DNA of 64,000 nucleotides, from the NCBI GenBank assembly GCA_025331565.1, contig JAFREQ010000039.1:496001-560000 (forward strand), written 5' to 3'. Below the pieces are notes generated by a model, which was not told the origin of the DNA, searched no databases, and saw only the letters and a list, made by a program, of their open reading frames with translations. Positions within the stretch are counted from its first letter, which is position 1. Every line of letters starts with the position of its first letter. The stretch comes from Holacanthus passer (taxonomy: Eukaryota; Chordata; Actinopteri; Pomacanthidae). Shown one piece after another: positions 57,949 through 64,000 of the stretch. A program made the translations under genes and the position numbers.

Positions 57949-58391
57949 CAGTGGTGCACATAACTTTTTTGTTCTGGTTCTCAAGGGAGCACCTGGAGAT
58001 GCTGCTTGGTACTCAGAGATTGGGACTGTCATGACATATTTTGCACCACATCTCAGTCCGGTTTTCATCTGTCTGGAGCCAGGGTATCTTCTGAAACCAC
58101 TTTTACTTTGTGGTTCAGTTTGGCATTTCTTTTTGGGTGGTTGAATGCTAATATCAGCTAGTTGCAACTTAAGCTAACTATTTGCTGGATTTAATGTCTT
58201 GCAAACATGGGGGAAAAGTAATCTAGAAAGAAATTCAACGGCTAATAATTAATGAAAACACTAGTCATAATGATTGCTATCTTGCCAGAAATGTATGGAG
58301 AAAATCATAATTCAGTAAGTAAACATGTCCATGTCCCCAAAAATTCCAAAAATGTTGGTACGCAAAAGTGCACCAGTTATGTGCACTCCTG
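57949..58391. mobile_element. Non-autonomous hAT-like element (443 bp)
   Basis: Starts cagtggtgcacataac and ends gttatgtgcactcctg, giving imperfect terminal inverted repeats of about 16 bp. The 8-bp flanks attattat (57941-57948 and 58392-58399) are identical, and the 8-bp length is the hAT signature. Caveat: the flanks are low-complexity ATT repeats. A short minus-strand frame is not clearly coding. Confidence 0.65.
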
Positions 58392-58616
58392 ATTATTATT
58401 ATAGTTGCATTCTGTGTTGATCTAGTAGACATAGTCTTATCCGAGTTGGTGGAGCCAGAAATCTCTGAAGAAAAAGTAGGATTTCACCTACTTCCAAGGT
58501 ACATGGAGCCTTCTCCATGTACCTATAGAGATCAAGACTCCAGCAACACTTGTAGTATAAGCAACTTCATTGCCTGACCAACACATTTTGGCTTGTGGCC
58601 TCCATCAGGGCCATGA

Positions 58617-58618
<2 letters not shown>

Positions 58619-58652
<34 letters not shown>
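58619..58652. repeat. (AT)n microsatellite
   Basis: About 16 TA units. Confidence 0.9.
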
Positions 58653-58653
<1 letters not shown>

Positions 58654-58689
58654 TAACATAAACCCATGTGCCTCTTTCACAGTTAGGAG

Positions 58690-59315
58690 ATGTTCCTTTG
58701 GAAAGACAAATAGATGATTGTTTTGCAGACAATCACTGCAAGGTTCTGACTCAGAGGGATTTAGCAGCCACACTTAAAGGGGCTGAGGAAATTCCTTTAA
58801 ATAGGCTGTCTTTTGTGGAGAATCAGAGGAAAGATCACTCCCTGCAGTATGCTTTAAAAGTTGCGACTTGCTAAGGAGGATTGGTAGTTTTCTACCAGAT
58901 TGGTAGATTACTTTGTGAAGGGTGGTGTGCCAGTATGTAAGTGAAGACCTACATCCAGGCACTGAAGATTTGGCTGTGTTTCCTAAGTATTACTGCCTAG
59001 AAGTACTATGTCTTTATGAGAGAAACCCTGGACAAAATAAGTGGATACTTCTTTTTGCAGAGAATTAAGAAAGTTAAGTTCTGTCATACTTGCCATGTTT
59101 GTCAAGTAGTTTGAAAATAGGGTAGTGGGATGAGGCTTTTCTCTTCCTCTTGTTTGCCATTCAAGACTATCCAACCAATTCTCTCGGTTTTTGTCTGTTC
59201 TTATATTTTGCCATGAAGTTGGGGCCCCTGCAGTTGCTCAAGGAGAACATCGCACGAATAGCTCCAGGGGATGTTCTTGACTATGTATATTTCCTGTTTC
59301 CAATCCAGGTTTCAA
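58690..59315 (+). pseudogene. Integrase remnants and upstream linker
   Basis: The frame 58668-58874 holds RLSFVENQRKDHSLQYALKV, a spacer type that precedes integrase in these elements. After frame changes comes ISGYFFLQRIKKVKFCHTCH with the CX2C of the integrase zinc finger, then a small piece of the core end (TNSLGFCLFLYFAMK) and the C-terminal LGPLQLLKENIARIAPGDVL. The catalytic Asp, Asp and Glu residues are not present. It ends where the LINE at 59321 begins. Confidence 0.6.
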
Positions 59316-59459
59316 ATTCTATTCAATTCAATTCAATTTTATTTATATAGTGCCAAATCACAACACAAGTCATCCCAAAGCACTTTACATACAGAGCAGG
59401 TCTAAACCATACTCTTTATAATATTATTTATAGAGAATCAACAGTTCCCATCATGAGCA

Positions 59460-60052
59460 TGTTAAGGCAGTACAACAATAGGACCCAAAAAGCAGACACA
59501 ACCAGGAGACCGAGTGGTGTTGACAATTTATTGGAGTTGCAGGAGAATAAACAGGCTGGAGGCTTGGCTGGGGGTGGTCTGGCTGGGGTGGACGGGTGTG
59601 GTTGAGCGTGGCAGGCAGAGGGAGTGAAGGTGGAGACCAAATAGGCTGCTGAGATGGAGGTGAGGTGGGTTGAGGCTGGAATGGTTGAGCAGGCGTAGAG
59701 GATCTGAGGTACGGAGCAGAAGGTTAATGAAGATCAGGAACAGACACAAAGAGTAAGAAAGAACAAGTCTTCTCAGAAGTAGCCTTGATGTCAGGTTACC
59801 GCAGTAATGACTGAACAATCTGGCGGAGTCTGGATGATTGAGCCGGGGTGATATACTGCTGGGGCTTGATGAGGAGATGAGGTGCAGGTGAGGTGAGACA
59901 GCAGCTGTAGAGTGTTAGATGAGCAGGTAGGAGGAGGAACCCAGAAGACCACGCCCAGCCACACGGAGACAGACAGACAAACATGACACAATAGGAGGGG
60001 AGAACAACAGGAAACACAAGGAGAGAGGGAGGCCAAGGTCCAAACCCTAACA
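59460..60052 (-). mobile_element. Solo LTR (593 bp) in LINE 3' UTR
   Basis: Ends TGTTAAGG...CCCTAACA. Identical 5-bp flanks gagca lie at 59455-59459 and 60053-60057. Removing it gives catgagcaagcacttg, the sequence I expect for an uninterrupted 3' UTR of this LINE family. Orientation is tentative. Confidence 0.85.
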
Positions 60053-60183
60053 GAGCAAGCACTTGATGCGACAGTGGCAAGGAAAAACGTCCTTTTAACA
60101 GGCAGAAACCTCGGAGCAGAACCAGGCTCAAGATGGGCAGCCATCTGTCTTGACCGGTAGGGTTGAGAGAAAGAGAAAGAGAA

Positions 60184-60186
<3 letters not shown>

Positions 60187-60221
<35 letters not shown>
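60187..60221. repeat. (GA)n microsatellite
   Basis: About 17 GA units within the LINE 3' UTR. Confidence 0.9.
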
Positions 60222-60223
<2 letters not shown>

Positions 60224-60564
60224 GGTAGGGGGAGGGAGGAGAGAACATGCAATACTACAACCACTAATGTGATGATAATAATTATGGCTAAATTATGGTT
60301 AAACAGAGACACATGGACAGTGGGAGGGATCCAGACTGCAGCTCCAGTGACACATGTACCTGCAGAAAGTGACAGGAGAGAAGAGAGAGGAGAGAAACGA
60401 GAGAGCACAAAATTACGAGAGAGGGTTGTACTGGTAAGATGTATTGATGGGTTGTAAATGCGTACAGGTGCAGGAGAGAGAGAGAGAGAAGGAGGGTTAA
60501 GCTCAGTGCATCATGGGAAGTCCCCCAGCAGTCTAGGCCTATTGCAGCATAACTAAGGGATGCC

Positions 60565-60978
60565 TCAGGGCTCACCTGGACCAACCCTAACTATAAGCTT
60601 GTCAAAGAGGAAGGTTTTAAGCCTACTCTTAAACGTGGAGAGGGTGTCTGCCTCCCGAACCCAGACTGGGATCTGATTCCACAGGAGAGGAGCTTGATAA
60701 CTGAAGGCTCTGGCTGCAAATCTACTTTTGGAGACTCTAGGAACCAAAAGAAACCCTGCATTCTGAGGGCATAATGCTCTATTAGGATAATAGGGTACTA
60801 TGAGCTCTTGAAAGTATGATGGTGCCTGACCATTAAGAGCTTTATAGGTTAGCAGAAGGATTTTAAATTCAATTCTTGATTTGACAGGGAGCCAATGCAA
60901 AGAAGCCAAAATGGGTGAAATATGATCTCTTTTCCTTGTTCTTGCCAATACACATGCAGCAGCATTCTGGATCAACTG
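60565..60978 (-). pseudogene. LINE ORF2 C-terminal fragment
   Basis: 136 residues reading IQNAAACVLARTRKRDHISP, then LASLHWLPVKSRIEFKILLL, then FSYQAPLLWNQIPVWVREAD and TFKSRLKTFLFDK. This is the region after RT in fish L2-like LINEs. The frame is open, but it is only the tail of a protein of about 900 residues, so it is a dead-on-arrival fragment. Confidence 0.85.
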
Positions 60979-61050
60979 GAGGTTCTTTAACGACTTATTG
61001 GGTGGGACAGCCTGATAATAAAGAATTGCAATAGTCCAGCCTTAATAATA

Positions 61051-62229
61051 TGTGAAGGGGCTAATTACAAACCTTGGTGTAGCTAAGTCTTGTATGAGGT
61101 AAGTTAAGGTGAAAAGAGTGTGCAGTATACATTCAATTGTGTGTGTGTTCAAAAGTGTGAGAGTAGTGATGTAAACACTTGAGCATGCTGCAGATGAATG
61201 TACAGAGCAATTTTTTGTTGAGACCGCAATGTACAATGAATTATGAGACACTCATTCCTGAGGTGTTTTGGTTTGGTTGTTGTCTGCGTCTATTTGTCTG
61301 CCTAAATTAACTGAGCTCCATGTACGACTGTTACTAAGAAGAAAAGAGACTGATCATGCCATTAAGTGTGCGACCCCACAGGGAATGAATGGAGCAACGG
61401 TAGAATGTTAACCCAGCTCACATGGATTTCAGGCAAGGCCTGCATCCTTTCATGTATTGACAACCAAGACATTCATGTATATTGTGGTCTGTACCGGTAC
61501 AGCCATAAGGTCCAGTGATTATTACATCCCCTAGAACTAAAACAAATATTTTTTGCCAGTAATCTGTGCCATGACACTAGTATATAATCTAAATTTTAAC
61601 ACCTGGAGAAGATTACCACTCCCTGCAAACTTCCAAAATAGTGGCTAAAGCTCATTTACTTACATTGTTAACCAAGAAACCAATGTTGTAAAGACTGGTG
61701 AGGGGAAAAGGTCAATAATTTCCCTTCTCACAGTCCCATGGCTGCTGATTATCATCACACATCTATGATATGACAGGCCTCTGTTAAGGTGAAAAGTTAA
61801 TATATTTGAATATTCCAATAGTATTGCAATAATGTACTCATGGACGGTGCTGATACTGCAGTAAGCGTATTGCCTAATTTCTGGTTGCTGTGTTAATGGT
61901 AGCATGTTGTTGCTGCTCTAACTTATATCAGTTAATTTGCAATATTCTTCATTACTGTGACTAATTACCTGTTATACATTTAAATGTACACTAGTTCTGT
62001 TCAAGCAGCCATCTTTCCCTTGTAACAACTTTCTTGCTACATCCCACAGTTGTTTACACACTGTTCAGCTACTTTAGCTTAGCAGTTAGTGATGGCTTCT
62101 CTCTCTCATCTGCTCTTTCTTACTTGGTGTGTCGGAAGTTTAGTCTCTCCTTTTCCTCCTTTAGTCATAATTGTACATGTAATAAGTGTACTGTACTTAA
62201 GATAAGATGAAGTAATTCTTTATTGATGG
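61051..62229. other. Gene-free stretch
   Basis: No gene or repeat recognised. Confidence 0.45.
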
Positions 62230-62580
62230 CCTTGCTGTGATGGAGGCGAGGCTTAGTGAATTGGAAGCATGGCTCTGCACCACGTACCCTAAATTGTTAG
62301 CTACTGTGGCTAGCCAGCCCCTAGTAGTCGGTGCAGACCAACCAAGTGTAGCTCCTGCTGGTTTCTGGCAGCTCCCGAGCAGCCAGGAAACCAGGGAGGC
62401 TGGGTGACTATCCGAAGGAAGCACAGCCATAAACAGAAGCCCATGGTTCACCACCAACCTGTTCTCATTTCTAATAAATTTCCCCCACTCAGTGACACAC
62501 CAGCTGAGAAACCAACTCTGATCATTAGTAGTTCTATTTTGAGAAACTTGAAGCTAGTTACACCGGTGACAAGTGATTAA
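62230..62580 (+). pseudogene. LINE ORF1 relic with SGNH-hydrolase-like start
   Basis: Around 62232-62400 the frame reads LEAWLCTTYPKLLATVASQP, then PSVAPAGFWQLPSSQETREA and a stop. Further on NKFPPLSDTPAEKPTLIISS and SILRNLKLVTP appear. The last part corresponds to the segment where SGNH/GDSL-esterase-like ORF1 proteins of fish CR1/L2 LINEs have a Gly-Ser-Ser-hydrophobic-hydrophobic-Arg motif. Here it is Ser-Ser-Ser-Ile-Leu-Arg. Multiple stops. Identification rests on remembered motif layout. Confidence 0.55.
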
Positions 62581-62984
62581 GAACTGGTGATTATTATTAT
62601 TATTACATTTGTGGACTGTACTATGTTCTCTCTCCTGTGTGTGCTGGATGGGATTAAACTCACTGAACAGTGCTTTCGGTTTAACCCCCCATCTTCTGTA
62701 GAGAAATAAATCTCCACCAAATAAGGGTGGTACAATTTATCCTTCCATACATCTGTCCTTTTAAATTCTTGCAGTTAACATCAGCCTCTAACAGTTGCCA
62801 CACTAGCAGTTGGAAAACACACTATTCTCAGTCCTACTAGCATGTAAATGTATTCTAAGTTTGGAAAATGGCCCCAGTTAATAACTGATTCAAGGAAAAA
62901 CAGTAACCTGCCTGTGTATAGAAAGCTCATTCATAGCTTCCAGGTAATCCAACCTCCAACATCCAAAATCTCAACACTTTAAAT

Positions 62985-63165
62985 TATATTTTCTATCCAT
63001 TCAACCATTATCTACAACAGCTTATTGTTTGGAGGGTCACGGGGTGGCTGGAGACGATCCCAGGTGACTCCCTGGACAGGTTGGCAGTTCATTACAAGAC
63101 AGACACATAGAGACAAACAAACACTAACAGTCACATTCACACCTTACATTTTCTAATTTAACTGT
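62985..63165 (+). repeat. Dispersed teleost repeat
   Basis: ttgtttggagggtcacgggg, then tggctggagacgatcccagg, then acacatagagacaaacaaac and cacattcacacctta. I recognise this order of blocks from a very common fish repeat. The class is not determined. Confidence 0.6.
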
Positions 63166-64000
63166 ATTTACAATCATTTTACAATTAGACTGCTTGAGAA
63201 CCTACCAAATGGTGGAATATCTTATTGTTTTGTATTGTTTTGACAAGGCGTGTGCTCTACCTGAGATTGAAGACCATAGATCAGGGTGCTCAGTGTCTGT
63301 GCTACAGTGATGTAACTGACTGTTATAGCAGTTTGTGTGTGATCATTTCAACATTTCTCTATGCCAAGGAGGCACAGACAAATCTGATCCTGGTGGGCAA
63401 AGACTGAGTACAGAAGGATGTCAGTTTGTGAGTTGTATTTCTAACTCTCTCACAGATCAGGTTTTGAGGATGAGGGGAGAATTTGTCAAGGCAATATCAT
63501 ACACTGTGGAGATGCCTCTGATGCGAGACTGCAACACTATACTTAGGAAAACCAGAACTGCTCAAGGTTTGAGCCTGCTGGAAAAATCGGGGTGGCAGCA
63601 TAAGGGAGGGAAAGATGTAGACAAAGCCTAAAAAAGTGCAAATAGATTTATTTGGTCTGTGCACAGTGTGCTCTTGCTTTCACCCTGTGGCACTCACAAA
63701 TCAATAATTGAACAGAGCAAGGATAATAGCTACTACACACACAGTACACTCTGAGCATGGTGTGGAAAACTCATTTGGAAGCAAAATAAATTGCTGCTTG
63801 TGGTCCAGAGTTGCTCATCCCATGTCTCTATAGTGAAGAATGGATTGAGAGTGGTCTCAATTGTGCACACATTAGCTTGTATGCTGGAATACTATCAATG
63901 TTTTACATGTCCTCCAACACATAAAGCAGTTTCCTCGACCACTCCATGTCACAATAACTCTTAACGGTGTGACCTGATCCCTCATCCCATATACTACAAA
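63166..64000. other. Gene-free end of window
   Basis: Two overlapping plus-strand frames (63225-63407 and 63335-63631) do not resemble a family I know and have no splice or promoter context. Nothing else is seen. Confidence 0.4.

Larger units (their letters stand above)
57440..59315 (+). mobile_element. Decayed gypsy element with protease then integrase order
   Basis: Plus-strand remnants: protease (57445-57640), a linker with EYPEVFPGCVVTC (57640-57690), a pre-integrase segment LSFVENQRKDHSLQYALKVA (about 58810-58870), an integrase zinc-finger piece FCHTCHVCQVV (about 59075-59110), and an integrase C-terminal piece LGPLQLLKENIARIAPGDVL (about 59218-59280). The integrase catalytic core is mostly deleted. 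No RT is found between protease and integrase. A hAT element interrupts at 57949-58391, and a LINE lies immediately to the right. The gene order matches Gmr1-like elements, though deletion of RT remains possible. Confidence 0.65.
59321..61050 (-). mobile_element. 5'-truncated L2-like LINE
   Basis: The 3' terminus carries (ATTCA)n-type tail repeats at 59321-59336, then ttatttatatagtgccaaat. The 3' UTR extends to about 60565 with GA microsatellites (60165-60221, 60477-60491), and a solo LTR is inserted at 59460-60052. The ORF2 C-terminus occupies 60565-60978. 5' of 61050 the element is absent. Confidence 0.8.

Noticed and set aside
63225..63631. Overlapping plus-strand frames as a gene
   Set aside because: No family resemblance, no splice signals that extend them, and length compatible with chance.

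Overview
This window reads as ordinary nuclear DNA of a teleost fish. It is AT-rich, has spliced genes and long gene-free stretches, and is full of fish-type transposable elements (Ty3/gypsy retrotransposons, CR1/Rex1- and L2-like LINEs, pogo, piggyBac, Tc1 and hAT DNA transposons). Only one host gene can be supported: a complete three-coding-exon microsomal glutathione S-transferase 1 gene (mgst1, + strand, coding 44249-45776) with a likely upstream noncoding exon. The species cannot be named from the sequence.

Region 1-16.6 kb is a transposon graveyard. From left to right it holds a decayed minus-strand gypsy gag/protease fragment with a probable leader or LTR (1-3558), and a pogo-type DNA transposon with TA duplications and a spliced but broken transposase (4150-7286). 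A decayed minus-strand chromovirus-like gypsy copy follows (about 8455-14560). That copy is interrupted twice: by a solo LTR (8543-11037) that itself contains a piggyBac element (8648-9867), and by a 2-kb fish repeat (about 11698-13773) that itself contains another solo LTR (12082-12791). A second copy of the 2-kb repeat (about 14760-16615) carries a different solo LTR (15249-15873). The two repeat copies act as each other's empty site and so confirm both insertions.

Region 16.6-33 kb has gene-poor DNA, a minus-strand CR1/Rex1-like LINE (about 21138-22860), and then a nearly intact, very young Ty3/gypsy chromovirus (23514-29584, minus strand). This element has near-identical LTRs, a 5-bp target duplication, gag, protease, RT, RNase H, integrase and chromodomain. 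Its only clear lesion is a frameshift between protease and RT. Its primer-binding region is complementary over 11 nt to a site inside its own LTR just downstream of a TATA-like box, which is the arrangement known for self-primed Tf1/sushi elements. A degraded Tc1 element follows (31063-32615).

Region 33-57 kb is mostly quiet: an internally deleted LINE (36719-39149), a MITE-like inverted-repeat element just upstream of mgst1 (43217-43575), mgst1 itself, and small SINE- or LINE-derived pieces. Several stretches look like candidate conserved noncoding elements, but this cannot be tested here.

Region 57-64 kb holds a decayed plus-strand gypsy element in which protease is followed by integrase with no RT between them (57440-59315), a pol order known from Gmr1-like elements. 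It is interrupted by a small hAT element (57949-58391). An L2-like LINE (59321-61050) interrupted by a solo LTR (59460-60052) follows, then a LINE ORF1 relic (62230-62580) and another dispersed fish repeat.
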